A stretch of 11,052 bases of DNA, from assembly GCA_023426505.1 (NCBI GenBank), contig JAFAAP010000084.1, forward strand, positions 1-11,052, read 5' to 3'. Origin of the DNA: Pseudomonadota bacterium (GTDB lineage: Bacteria; Pseudomonadota; Alphaproteobacteria; Rhizobiales; Beijerinckiaceae). The notes beneath the pieces were generated by a model that had not been told where the DNA came from, did not search any database, and worked only from the letters and a program-made list of their open reading frames with translations. Position numbers and translations under genes: made by a program. How positions within the stretch are numbered: the stretch's first letter is position 1; each line of letters begins with the position of its first letter. Positions 1 to 7,723 of this stretch are shown here, piece after piece.

Positions 1-757
1 AGGGCTGGTTTGAGTTCCGTCTCCGGAGCGTCGATGCTTCGCCCGGCTTTGGCCTTGAGCCGCTCTTTCACCTTGACCCAGGCGTGCTCGATCGGGTTGA
101 ACTCAGGCGAATACTGCGGCAGTCACAAGAGCTCAATCCCGGCCTGCTCAAGCAACTTCCGCACTTGTGTGGCCGGATGCGGGCGCAGGTTGTCCGGCAT
201 CAGAACGCTGCCGCGAGCCGAGCGGGATACTTCCGTACGCCTGCTGCCCCCGTGGGGCTCGCGCATGGGTGCGGGCCATCTTGGTCGTGACGCCGCTTTC
301 ATCCAGGAACACCAACCGTTCTACAGGAAGGGCGCTCATCTGCTGGCGATAAGCCCTGCGCTCGGCGGCCATCTCGGGCCGCTCCTGCTCGGCCGCCCGA
401 AGAGTCTTTTTTCGGCCGCAGCTTGAGGCGCTTGAGCGCCTCACAGATCACCGCCAGGCACACCGTCACGCCGGTGCGCTTAGCCAGACGCTCGCGGTAC
501 TCGCGCAGCAGCGCGTCATTGTCCTCGATCACGAGCTGACGCAGCACCGCCGGAACGGCGGCATCCAGGCGCGAGGGCACGCCGCCGCTGTGCGGCTTGG
601 GAGCACGCCGGCCCTCCTGGCGCTCTTGGCGGCGCCAGTTCGACACGGTGGCGGGACAGCCCTGGAAGAGGCAGGCAATCTCCCCCTGAGAAAGGTCGCC
701 GCGCTCGCAGGCAATCAGAGCACGCTCACGCAAATCCGGAGAATAGGGCTGGGGCAT
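1..757 (-). pseudogene. IS630-family transposase, decayed and cut by the window edge
   Basis: Transposase of the IS630/Tc1-mariner superfamily (DDE), broken in several ways. The start at 757 gives MPQPYSPDLRERAL after a GGGAGG ribosome site, followed by a helix-turn-helix region (LSQGEIACLFQGCPATVSNWRR). The frame then changes at a run of six A (minus strand, 407-412): RLKLRPKK continues as KKTLRAAEQERPEM in the +1 frame. The first catalytic Asp lies in VFLDESGVTTKMAR (about 285-330). After QQAYGSIPLGSRQR, near 205, the text jumps to VLMPDNLRPH with the second Asp, so about 45 residues of the DDE core are missing and the frame changes again. An in-frame TGA (123-125) interrupts ELL*LPQYSPEF. 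The third acidic residue is in FNPIEHAW, just after it. The C-terminus runs off the left edge. IS630 elements can use a programmed frameshift, so the A6 shift may be original; the deletion and the stop are true decay. Confidence 0.88.
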
Positions 758-931
758 GGCTTGCCTCCCGGGCCATCTCCCGGTCAACGCGCAGCCCTCC
801 CGAATGGATTCAAGCCCGGAGCAAAAGCGCTTTAGCTCCTCCGACGTACCTTCCAAGTACCGCATCAAGGCTCGCGCTTAGCCACTGTGATCGGCGGTTC
901 GGCCGGTGTCGCCGCCATACTGCTCGTGTGG

Positions 932-1325
932 ATGCTGGAGGAGCGTTCGCGGAACTCCGTCCTGACGGTCGGTGACGTGTCCCGGCAGACAGGTATGAAG
1001 GTGCCGGCCATTCGGTACTATGGGCAGATCGGAATCCTGCCTTCGCGAACTGAGTCCGGGGCCGGCAGCGGCACTACAGACCTGAGGAGGCCTAGCACCT
1101 CACTTCATGCACCATGCCCGCACCCTCGGCGAGACCAGCGCCGTCCGGCAGCTTCTGATCTCGCCGGCCATCGGGGCCGCTCGTGCCGCGCGGCTCATGA
1201 GATCACCACGGCTCACCTCGACAAGATCACCCGCCTGACGGCCTATGCGACTGGTTCGAGGCCATGAGACGTGCGATCGCAAGGGAACTGCCGAGTGCCG
1301 ATCATAGAGGTTCCGGCCGATCACA
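932..1325 (+). pseudogene. MerR-family regulator remnant with several frame breaks
   Basis: The N-terminal winged-helix of a MerR-type activator is clear: VLTVGDVSRQTGMKVPAIRYY, then GQIGILPSRTESG (about 956-1057), matching the usual LTIGELARRTGV..IRYYE..GLLP pattern. Beyond this the homology hops between frames. RQRHYRPEEA followed by an in-frame TAG comes in a second frame. FMHHARTLGETSAVRQLL (about 1104-1156) comes in a third. GHRGRSCRAAHEITTAHLDKITRLTA (about 1168-1245) is back in the first frame. A trace like AECR..IEVPADH ends near 1325. These pieces follow the normal order of a MerR protein of about 130-140 residues (DNA-binding head, dimerisation helix, C-terminal effector segment), so this is one gene with at least three frameshifts and a stop. 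The HRGRSC cysteine resembles those of metal- or redox-sensing MerR relatives, but the original inducer cannot be assigned. Confidence 0.75.
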
Positions 1326-1553
1326 AACCACAGCCAATGTCATCATCGGCGACACAAACCCGCTCAGAGCGTCCTAAGCGAAATGGCTGCATGCCCACGC
1401 TGGGTTAAACCATTCACAATCGGCCGCTTAACAAACGTTAGCTCTCGGGCGCCGAAGTGGATCACGCCGATTAGTCCGGATCATGCCATAAGGCTACGTC
1501 CCGTAATTCGTATGGCTGCCTTGAGATGCCCTTTACCATATCGCCTGGAACGA

Positions 1554-3074
1554 CTATGTCGATAAAACATAGAGGTCGGCGAACCGCTGGCGCAGCACGT
1601 TCTTCTGCACCTTACCCATGGTATTGCGGGGCAATTCGTCGACAAAGACGACACGCTTCGGCAGCTTAAACTTCGCCAGGCGGCCGTCGAGCGCATTCAG
1701 AATCGCGGTTTCGTCCACCGCTGCCTCGTTCGAGCGGACCACGACGGCGGTTACTCCCTCGCCAAAGTCCTTGTGCGGCACCCCAATCACCGCACTCTCG
1801 AACACGCCCGGAATGGCATCAATCTCATCCTCGATCTCCTTCGGGTAGACATTGAAGCCGCCGGTGATCACCAGATCCTTGCCGCGGCCGAGGATATGCA
1901 CGTATCCCCGCTCGTCAATCTTGCCGAGGTCGCCCGTGATGAAGAAGCCGTCGGAGCGGAACTCGGCGGCGGTCTTCTCAGGCATGCGCCAGTAGCCCTT
2001 GAACACGTTCGGGCCTTTTACCTCGATCATGCCGATCTTGTCGCGAGCCAGTTCCTCCCCCGTGTCGGGATGGGTGACGCGCACCGACACCCCTGGCAAC
2101 GGCAGACCGACTGAACCGGGGACTCGGTCGCCGTCATAAGGGTTGGAGGTGTTCATGTTGGTTTCGGTCATGCCATAGCGTTCCAGGATAGCGTGACCGG
2201 TGCGGGCACTCCACTCACGATGGGTCTCGGCCAGCAGAGGTGCCGAACCTGACACGAACAGGCGCATGCCGGACACTGCCTCCTTGGTGAGGCCGGGATG
2301 CTGCAACAAACGAACGTAGAAGGTCGGTACTCCCATCAGAGCGGTCGCGCAGGGCATCAGCCTCAGGATCTCGTCGGGATCGAATTTTGGCAGGAAGATC
2401 ATCGACGCGCCGGAGAAAAGAATGACATTACTGGCCACGAACAGCCCGTGGGTGTGGTAGATCGGCAGGGCGTGGATCAACACGTCGTCCCCGGTGAAGC
2501 GCCAGAACTCGATCAGTGTCTGGGCATTCGAAGCGAGGTTGTCGTGCGTCAGCATCGCTCCCTTAGAGCGGCCGGTCGTGCCTGACGTATAGAGGATGGC
2601 CGCCAAATCATCACCCGCCCTCTGAACCGTCGCAAAAGCCTCGGAGACATCCTGTGCAGCCCTCACAAGAGAGCCCTCCCCTTGTGCATCGAGCGTTTCG
2701 ACCGCGGCTCCCACCCTAGCGGCGAGTTGGTGGACCCCTTCCTGCTTGGCAGGATCACAGACCACCAAGGACGGCTCGGCATCGCCGATAAAGTACTCAA
2801 GTTCCACCAGCGTGTAGGCGGTATTGAGAGGGAGATAGACAGCGCCTGCTCGAACAGTCGCAAGATATAGAACCAGCGCTGGAACCGACTTCTCGACCTG
2901 AACGGCGACTCGGTCACCAGGCTTGACTCCGCGGGCGACGAGGACGTTCGCCAGACGGCCTGACAGCGCAATCAGGTCGGCATAGCTGATCGTCTCACCG
3001 GCAGACGTGGCAATCGCAGATTTCGAGGGGGCGGCAATTGCTCGTTCAAGCCGGTCGAACAGGTTTGCATTCAT
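1554..3074 (-). CDS. matB: Malonyl-CoA synthetase (malonate-CoA ligase)
   Basis: Adenylate-forming acyl-CoA synthetase of 506 residues that converts malonate, ATP and CoA to malonyl-CoA, AMP and PPi in the cytoplasm. Visible ANL motifs: the P-loop TSGTTGRSKG (163-172), LPIYHTHGLF (203-212), ERYGMTET (298-305), TGDLG with the ribose-binding Asp (380-384), GRGKD hinge region (396-400), and the C-terminal LPRNTMGKVQK (481-491). Lys488 of that last motif is the adenylation lysine and corresponds to the acetylation-controlled lysine of Rhodopseudomonas MatB. Length and the HTHGLF segment fit MatB rather than acetyl-CoA or long-chain ligases. The frame stays open for 62 codons upstream, into the end of the decarboxylase gene, but ATG 3074 follows a GGAG site and begins MNANLFDRLERA like known MatB proteins. 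It is the last gene of the operon, 58 bp after matA. No good terminator with a U-run was seen downstream. Confidence 0.95.
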   Translation of the reverse strand: MNANLFDRLERAIAAPSKSAIATSAGETISYADLIALSGRLANVLVARGVKPGDRVAVQVEKSVPALVLYLATVRAGAVYLPLNTAYTLVELEYFIGDAEPSLVVCDPAKQEGVHQLAARVGAAVETLDAQGEGSLVRAAQDVSEAFATVQRAGDDLAAILYTSGTTGRSKGAMLTHDNLASNAQTLIEFWRFTGDDVLIHALPIYHTHGLFVASNVILFSGASMIFLPKFDPDEILRLMPCATALMGVPTFYVRLLQHPGLTKEAVSGMRLFVSGSAPLLAETHREWSARTGHAILERYGMTETNMNTSNPYDGDRVPGSVGLPLPGVSVRVTHPDTGEELARDKIGMIEVKGPNVFKGYWRMPEKTAAEFRSDGFFITGDLGKIDERGYVHILGRGKDLVITGGFNVYPKEIEDEIDAIPGVFESAVIGVPHKDFGEGVTAVVVRSNEAAVDETAILNALDGRLAKFKLPKRVVFVDELPRNTMGKVQKNVLRQRFADLYVLST

Positions 3075-3132
3075 GGCATGAGCTCCGAACTGCGGGCGAG
3101 GAAGATGGCAAGCGAGGTGTGGAGTGTTTCTA

Positions 3133-4539
3133 TCATGAGGCCGGCACCAGATTGCGAGAGGGAAGATCCGTTCGCAACGCCTTTCGGACCATAGGCGAAG
3201 CAACGACTGCTCCTTTCTCGGCGAAAGACTCATGGTTTTTCTCGATCTCGTCGAGGGCATAGAGGTAGTTCACCATCAATCCATGTGATTGCGTCAGGCC
3301 CTTGGAGGAGACATCACCAAGGAAATTGAGACGCTCCAACCGAGCTCCGTTTCCGAGATGAAATCGTGCCACCGGATCGACGGGACGGCCCTTGGGATCC
3401 TTTGCCTTAAGGAAGTAATAAGCTGCGGCAGGAATGAGGATGGCACGAACCCTCTCAACTATCGACGGATCTTCATCCCAGGCGATCTCATCGAGAGCCG
3501 TCAATGTCTCCTTGCTCTCTCGGTCGAGGCAAGCCGATTCAGCGGCCTTGCGCTCGCGGGCGAGCCACGCCGCAAACCCGGGAACGGGGGAGAGCGTCAC
3601 GAAGGTTTTTAAGTTTGGCAGTTCGTGCTTGAGATTCTCCACCACCTGCTTGATTAGGAAGTTGCCGAAGGTTACGCCACCCAGCCCTCTCTGCGTGTTC
3701 GAAATGGAGTAAAACACCGCAGTTGTTGCCTCTCTCGCAGCGATCGGCGTGCGAGAGAGATTGAGGAGCGGGCCGATGGCATCGGGAGTATCCTTCGTCA
3801 GCGCCACCTCGACGAAGATCAACGGCTCGTCAACGAGCTGTGGGTGGAAAAAGCCGTAGCAGCGGCGATCCTCCGGTTCGAGACGGTTGCGCAGGTCGTC
3901 CCAGTTCTGAATTTCATGCACCGCCTCGTAGCGGATGATCTTTTCGAGAATGTTGGCCGGTGTGGTCCAGTCGATCGGCCGCAGCACCAAGAACCCCCGA
4001 TTAAACCAAGACGAGAAGAGATGAGCGAAATCGGCATCGACGCACCTGAGCCCAGGATGCTCCTTGATGTGGTTGCTGAGATCTTCGCGCATTCGGATCA
4101 GGGCTGCCGTACCGCCCGGCGCGAGGTTAAGCCTCCGAAACAGCTCCTGACGTCGAGGCTCGGCTGCGGCATGGAGGGCCTCCAGAGCTTCCGTTCCCTG
4201 ATCCTTGCGAACAGCTTCGATCGCTTGCTCGACACGGCGACGATCGGGCCCGAAACGATCTGCAAGAGCTTGGAGAAATGCGACTCGGTCTGCATCTGGC
4301 GCGGCGGCATAGCTCGCCAGAAGGGTCTGGGCCAAAACCACGCCCGATGCCTCACCCCTGCGCGATAAGAGCAACTCGCTCATCGCGATCAGGTCGAGTT
4401 GCGGAATTGCTTCCCGATCACTCTTGCGACCGAGCAGGGCCCGCCCCCTCTCCGTCAAGCTATCAATAAGATCTCCGAGGAACGTAGAGGCGTCGGCCGC
4501 TCCGGTCCTTGAGCTGTAGAACTTCATGCTTAGCCCCAT
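3133..4539 (-). CDS. matA: Malonyl-CoA decarboxylase
   Basis: Malonyl-CoA decarboxylase (MCD family, 468 residues) converts malonyl-CoA to acetyl-CoA and CO2. The N-terminal half (about 1-170) is the helical oligomerisation domain. The rest is the GNAT-like catalytic domain. The two residues expected to act in catalysis are visible: Ser317 in the TLSPVPGF loop and His394 in ARFHLGNGARLERLNF, equivalent to the Ser/His pair of human MCD. Other family blocks are SSWFNRGFLVLRPIDW (176-191), EAVHEIQNWDDLRNRL (205-220) and the C-terminal QSHGLMVNYLY (417-427). Its place between the TRAP genes and matB matches rhizobial mat operons, so matA is used here rather than a generic mcd. ATG 4539 follows CAAGGG at short spacing; ATG 4527 (MKFYSS) is an alternative start four codons on. 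The gap to the upstream matM gene is 76 bp. Confidence 0.94.
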   Translation of the reverse strand: MGLSMKFYSSRTGAADASTFLGDLIDSLTERGRALLGRKSDREAIPQLDLIAMSELLLSRRGEASGVVLAQTLLASYAAAPDADRVAFLQALADRFGPDRRRVEQAIEAVRKDQGTEALEALHAAAEPRRQELFRRLNLAPGGTAALIRMREDLSNHIKEHPGLRCVDADFAHLFSSWFNRGFLVLRPIDWTTPANILEKIIRYEAVHEIQNWDDLRNRLEPEDRRCYGFFHPQLVDEPLIFVEVALTKDTPDAIGPLLNLSRTPIAAREATTAVFYSISNTQRGLGGVTFGNFLIKQVVENLKHELPNLKTFVTLSPVPGFAAWLARERKAAESACLDRESKETLTALDEIAWDEDPSIVERVRAILIPAAAYYFLKAKDPKGRPVDPVARFHLGNGARLERLNFLGDVSSKGLTQSHGLMVNYLYALDEIEKNHESFAEKGAVVASPMVRKALRTDLPSRNLVPAS

Positions 4540-4615
4540 TAACCCTTGTGCGGAAGGAATCCCCGACCGCGCTCTACCATCGTCGGCAACACGTCATCGA
4601 GCCACGATGACGTGT

Positions 4616-5932
4616 TCACTCGACGACCCCCAGCATCTGGTTCGGGAGCCACGTCGCGATGTCTGGAAAGATGCAGAGGAGGATGATGGCCAGGAACATG
4701 ACCAGCACGTACGGCAGCGATCCCCAGAGGATGTCCTTCGTCCGGATATCCGGTGCGATGGCATTGATCACGAACAGATTGAGACCAATCGGGGGCGTGA
4801 TGAGGCCGACCTCCATGTTGATGGTCAGCACGATCGCGAACCAGTACGGATCGAAACCGGCTTGAGTGATGATCGGGAAGAGCATCGGCGCAGTCATGAC
4901 GATCACGGCGACTGGCGGCAGGAACATGCCGCAGACGAGCAGGAAGATATTGATGATCGCCATCAAAACCCACCGGTTCACTTCCATGTCGGCGATTGCC
5001 GACGCTACCGTCTGGGTGATGAACAGCGACGAGAGCGCGAACGCAAAGAGTTCTGCCGACGCCATGATCATCATGATCATGACGCTTTCGCGCATGGCGG
5101 AACCGAAGATCCCGGCGACGGCCTGAAACCGGAACAGCCTGTAAGTGATGATGACCACCACCAGGGTCAGGAGCGCGCCGGCGCCCGCCGCTTCGGAGGG
5201 TGTCGCCAGACCGCCGTAGAGCACGTAGAGCGTTCCGGCAATGATCAGCAGGAACGGCAGGATGCGAGGCAGTCCAGCAAGCCGGTCTCTGAACGTATAG
5301 CGGACGGCGCGCGCGTCGAGCTCGTATCCTTTGCGCTTGCAGTCGATGATCGCCCAGATCATGAACATGATCGTCAGCATGATGCCGGGCACCACCCCGG
5401 CCATGAACAGCCGGCCAATCGATGTCTCGGTGGCGATGCCATATACGATGAGTGTGACGGAGGGTGGAATGAGGATGCCGAGGGTCCCACCCGCCGCGAT
5501 GGAGCCCGTTGCGACGGAGGTGGGATAGCCGCGCCGGAGCATCTCCGGGATGCCCATCTTGCCGATCGCCGCGCAGGTGGCAGGCGACGAGCCGGTCATG
5601 CCGGAGAAGATCGCACACGCGCCGATATTGGACAGCACGAGCCCGCCGGGAATCCGGTTCAGCCAGCGATCGAGGGTCGAGTAAAGATCCGATCCCGCAG
5701 GCGAGGAAGCCACGGCGGCTCCCATCAGCACGAACATCGGGATGGAAACGTAGGCAAGGTTCGCGATGCCTGAGAACATCGTGTCCCCGAGCACGTAGAA
5801 GATCTCCAGGCCGTCCTGCAGGAAGAGCGCGGCAAAAGCCGCAAGGCCGAGGGCAAAGGCAATCGGCATGCCGGTCCCCAACAGCACGAAGAGGGCCAGT
5901 ATGATCAGAAGTCCGGCGCCAGTGGGGCTCAT
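4616..5932 (-). CDS. matM: TRAP transporter large permease subunit, DctM type (malonate)
   Basis: Large membrane subunit (438 residues) of a tripartite ATP-independent periplasmic transporter, which drives substrate import with a sodium or proton gradient. The protein is a chain of hydrophobic helices with the DctM-family signatures: SGMTGSSPATCAAIG (110-124), GTLGILIPPSVTLIVYG (149-165) in the first repeat, and the related EVGLITPPIGLNLFVI (374-389) in the second, reflecting the inverted-repeat transporter fold. Start ATG 5932 follows AAGGAG at good spacing and overlaps the stop of the small-subunit gene by 4 bp (ATGA), implying coupled translation. Neighbouring matA and matB make malonate the likely substrate. 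The symbol follows the matPQM malonate TRAP system of Sinorhizobium meliloti. Substrate is inferred from context, since family membership alone says only dicarboxylate or other organic acid. Confidence 0.93.
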   Translation of the reverse strand: MSPTGAGLLIILALFVLLGTGMPIAFALGLAAFAALFLQDGLEIFYVLGDTMFSGIANLAYVSIPMFVLMGAAVASSPAGSDLYSTLDRWLNRIPGGLVLSNIGACAIFSGMTGSSPATCAAIGKMGIPEMLRRGYPTSVATGSIAAGGTLGILIPPSVTLIVYGIATETSIGRLFMAGVVPGIMLTIMFMIWAIIDCKRKGYELDARAVRYTFRDRLAGLPRILPFLLIIAGTLYVLYGGLATPSEAAGAGALLTLVVVIITYRLFRFQAVAGIFGSAMRESVMIMMIMASAELFAFALSSLFITQTVASAIADMEVNRWVLMAIINIFLLVCGMFLPPVAVIVMTAPMLFPIITQAGFDPYWFAIVLTINMEVGLITPPIGLNLFVINAIAPDIRTKDILWGSLPYVLVMFLAIILLCIFPDIATWLPNQMLGVVE

Positions 5933-6504
5933 CGCGGGAGCTCCTTCGTGTGAGGCAGTTCGCCAAGGTTGTCGAGGATCAGTTCATTGGCCGATGCGGC
6001 ATGGCCGCCTGCAGGCTTTCCGTCGGGCGCGACGAGCGCAAGGATCTGGGCCACGTATTGGAGGCAGAGCAGGCCGAAGCCGAGGGGAAGGGCCGCGAGC
6101 GGCACCCACAGCGGCGGCGCCCACATGCTGGAATGCTTCCAGTTCCCGCTCCAGGCGTCATGAAACTGCACCCAGCTCGCAATCAACATGATGATGCAGA
6201 AGATCAACCCGAGGAAGCTGCTCACGATCCGCATCCTGGCCCGGGTCCGCTCCTGCACCATGATCTCGATGACGTCGACTCCGACATGGCCTCCCGTCAT
6301 CAGGACATAGGGTGCACCAAGGAACATCGCTGCCGTGGCGGAGAAAACCACAAAGTCAGTCTGCCAGATCGTCGGCAGGCGAAAGACATAGCGCATGAGG
6401 ATCATCTGGCAGACGACGAGCATCGCTGCGATGATCAGGAGGGTCGCCAGGATCGCGAACAGACGCGACAGGTTCCCGACCCATCGAATGAAGGCCTTGA
6501 CCAT
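5929..6504 (-). CDS. matQ: TRAP transporter small permease subunit, DctQ type (malonate)
   Basis: Small membrane subunit of the same TRAP transporter, 191 residues from the preferred start. Four hydrophobic segments are seen at about 15-37, 46-69, 93-112 and 130-158, the DctQ topology, with the family block MRYVFRLPTIWQTDF (37-51) between helices 1 and 2. DctQ proteins scaffold the large subunit and help dock the binding protein. Start choice: ATG 6504 (MVKAFIRW) has AAGGA 8 bp upstream. The upstream in-frame ATG at 6534 adds 10 residues, has no ribosome site and lies at the edge of a strong hairpin, so it is rejected. The gene ends in a 4-bp overlap with matM. The tail after helix 4 (about 160-191) is hydrophilic and unremarkable. 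Confidence 0.9.
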   Translation of the reverse strand: MVKAFIRWVGNLSRLFAILATLLIIAAMLVVCQMILMRYVFRLPTIWQTDFVVFSATAAMFLGAPYVLMTGGHVGVDVIEIMVQERTRARMRIVSSFLGLIFCIIMLIASWVQFHDAWSGNWKHSSMWAPPLWVPLAALPLGFGLLCLQYVAQILALVAPDGKPAGGHAASANELILDNLGELPHTKELPR

Positions 6505-6534
6505 ACTGGGCTTCCTTGTGGGCAGAGATTGCAT

Positions 6535-6560
6535 GGCGGCGCGGACTTTGCCGCGCCACC
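6535..6560 (-). promoter_or_regulatory. Intercistronic hairpin between matP and matQ
   Basis: On the transcribed (minus) strand GGTGGCGCGG pairs with CCGCGCCGCC across a 6-nt CAAAGT loop: seven GC pairs, one G-U wobble and two more GC pairs. No U-run follows, so it is not a classical intrinsic terminator. It starts 14 bp after the matP stop and ends about 30 bp before the matQ start. Inference: it acts as a 3'-end stabiliser or partial terminator that raises the binding protein over the membrane subunits, as expected for solute-binding-protein operons. Confidence 0.6.
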
Positions 6561-6574
6561 GTCGGCTCTGGGCC

Positions 6575-7579
6575 CTACTCCACGGCCAAGGCTTTCTCGA
6601 TCAGCTTGTCGCCGCCCGGGACCTTCGCGGCGAAGTTTTTGTAGGAGGACTGCTTTGCCAGCTCGAGCCAAGCATTGTAGTCCGCTTTCGACATCTCGAC
6701 GACCTCGACACCTGCCTTCTTGTAGGTATCGACCATGATTTGGTCGCCCTTGCGGACCTCGTCGTTGAAATAGGCCTCCGCCTTCTCGCCCGCCGCGAGG
6801 ATCGCCTTCTGCTGCTCGGGCTTCAGTCTCTCGAAAACCTTCTTCGACATGAGCACCGGCTCGTACATGAACCAGAGTGCATTCTCGCCGGGGGCGGTCA
6901 GGCACTTGGCCTGCTCGAACAGGCGGTAGGAAACGAAACTTGCCGAGGACGTGTTCGCGGCGTCGAGCACACCGGTCTGCATGCCGGTATAGATCTCGGA
7001 GGACGGCATGGAGGAAATCGACGCGCCTGCGGCGGACAGCATCTCCTCGAAAGCCGGACCGGCGGCACGGATCACCTGCCCCTTGATTGTGTCCGGAGAG
7101 GTAATGCAGTTCTTCTTGGATGCGAATGCGCCCGACAACCAGGCATCGGCGATCACCATGGCCCCGGCCTTGTCGACGATATTCTTGATATCGGTCATGA
7201 ACTCGGAATCATTGAGCCGCATTGCCCTGTCGAAATTGCCGACCAGCCCCGGCATCAGGGTCGCGGAGAATTCGGGATGCCGCCCTGACGCGTAGTCGAG
7301 CGGGAATGAGGTCAGGTCGAGCAGGCCGCGTGTCACGGCATTCCACTGGTCATTCGGCTTGTAGAGCGAAGAGCCGGGGAAAACCTGAATTTTGAGACCG
7401 ACATTGGCAGCCTCGATCTCGCGGGCGATGATCTGCACCATTTCGTCGCGAATGTCGCCCTTGCCGCCGGGAAACTGGTGAGACGCCTTCAGAACAGTCT
7501 GGGCCAGCGCACCCGAGGCGAGCATGCCGCCCAAGCTTAACACGACTGAGAACTTCAGCAGCTTCGCAGACTTCCTCAT
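6575..7579 (-). CDS. matP: TRAP transporter periplasmic solute-binding protein, DctP type (malonate)
   Basis: Periplasmic binding protein of the TRAP transporter, 334 residues. A Sec signal peptide is clear: MRKSAKLLKF, a hydrophobic core, then ASGALA with probable cleavage after Ala26. The mature protein starts QTVLKASHQFP, a typical first strand of the DctP fold. IKGQVIRAAGPAFEEM (165-180) holds the conserved arginine (Arg171) that binds the substrate carboxylate in this family. EIYTGMQTGVLDAANT (195-210) is the usual second signature. Start choice: ATG 7579 follows GGAGGA and begins the signal peptide; the frame stays open 24 codons further into the promoter, but that part has no role. First gene of the mat operon, directly behind the MatR site. 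Malonate specificity is inferred from the matA/matB neighbours. Confidence 0.93.
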   Translation of the reverse strand: MRKSAKLLKFSVVLSLGGMLASGALAQTVLKASHQFPGGKGDIRDEMVQIIAREIEAANVGLKIQVFPGSSLYKPNDQWNAVTRGLLDLTSFPLDYASGRHPEFSATLMPGLVGNFDRAMRLNDSEFMTDIKNIVDKAGAMVIADAWLSGAFASKKNCITSPDTIKGQVIRAAGPAFEEMLSAAGASISSMPSSEIYTGMQTGVLDAANTSSASFVSYRLFEQAKCLTAPGENALWFMYEPVLMSKKVFERLKPEQQKAILAAGEKAEAYFNDEVRKGDQIMVDTYKKAGVEVVEMSKADYNAWLELAKQSSYKNFAAKVPGGDKLIEKALAVE

Positions 7580-7615
7580 TCTTTCCTCCGTATGTTCTGG
7601 CGATCGTCCCAGATT

Positions 7616-7651
7616 AAGGACAATGTGCTGCCTCATTGCACACATTGTCAA
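7616..7651 (-). promoter_or_regulatory. Candidate promoter of the matPQMAB operon
   Basis: A perfect TTGACA -35 hexamer lies at 7651-7646. With a 17-bp spacer the -10 would be GCACAT (7628-7623), a poor match, giving a start near 7616. A good -35 with a weak -10 is compatible with a promoter that needs an activator. The 5' leader to the matP ATG would be about 37 nt. Confidence 0.45.
7620..7648. repeat. 8-bp inverted repeat spanning the mat core promoter
   Basis: ACAATGTG (7620-7627) and CACATTGT (7641-7648) form a perfect inverted repeat with a 13-bp spacer. The arms lie over the proposed -10 and -35 boxes of matP. It differs in sequence from the MatR-like site, so it could be a site for a second regulator or chance. 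Confidence 0.35.
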
Positions 7652-7665
7652 CTATTGTGTATACA
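7636..7665 (+). promoter_or_regulatory. Possible promoter of matR
   Basis: TTGCAC (7636-7641) and TATACA (7660-7665) are separated by 18 bp and would start transcription near 7672, about 50 nt before the matR ATG. The -10 lies inside the MatR-like operator, so MatR bound there would block its own transcription. Weak consensus; inference only. Confidence 0.3.
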
Positions 7666-7668
7666 AGA
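7655..7668 (-). promoter_or_regulatory. MatR-type operator
   Basis: Minus strand TCTTGTA/TACACAA, a near-palindrome with a GTATAC centre. From memory, the MatR site reported for Rhizobium leguminosarum bv. trifolii is TCTTGTA/TACACGA, one base different. It also fits the general FCD-GntR pattern of GT and AC half-sites. Its centre (7661.5) is about 46 bp upstream of the inferred matP start, with the -35 box 3 bp away. Confidence 0.7.
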
Positions 7669-7723
7669 GTGCTCGGTCTTGCATTGGACGTGCTGAGCAG
7701 CCTCGTAGCTGAATGAGGAGCGG

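Noticed and set aside
1486..1516. GCCATA...TATGGC inverted repeat downstream of matB as a terminator
   Set aside because: Only 6 bp of stem with a 19-nt loop and no U-run; too weak to call.
3075..3260. 62-codon N-terminal extension of MatB reaching into matA
   Set aside because: The extension is out-of-frame matA sequence; the ATG at 3074 has a ribosome site and gives the normal MatB length.
4526..5773. Long plus-strand open frame of 415 codons opposite matM
   Set aside because: It is rich in Asp, His, Arg and Glu with no domain, as expected from antisense of a high-GC membrane-protein gene.
4539..5966. Long minus-strand frame of 475 codons over matM
   Set aside because: Out-of-frame shadow of matM with very high Arg and His content; the true frame carries all DctM motifs and a proper ribosome site.
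6395..7288. Plus-strand frame of 297 codons opposite matP
   Set aside because: Antisense shadow of a well-supported binding-protein gene, with no recognisable domain.
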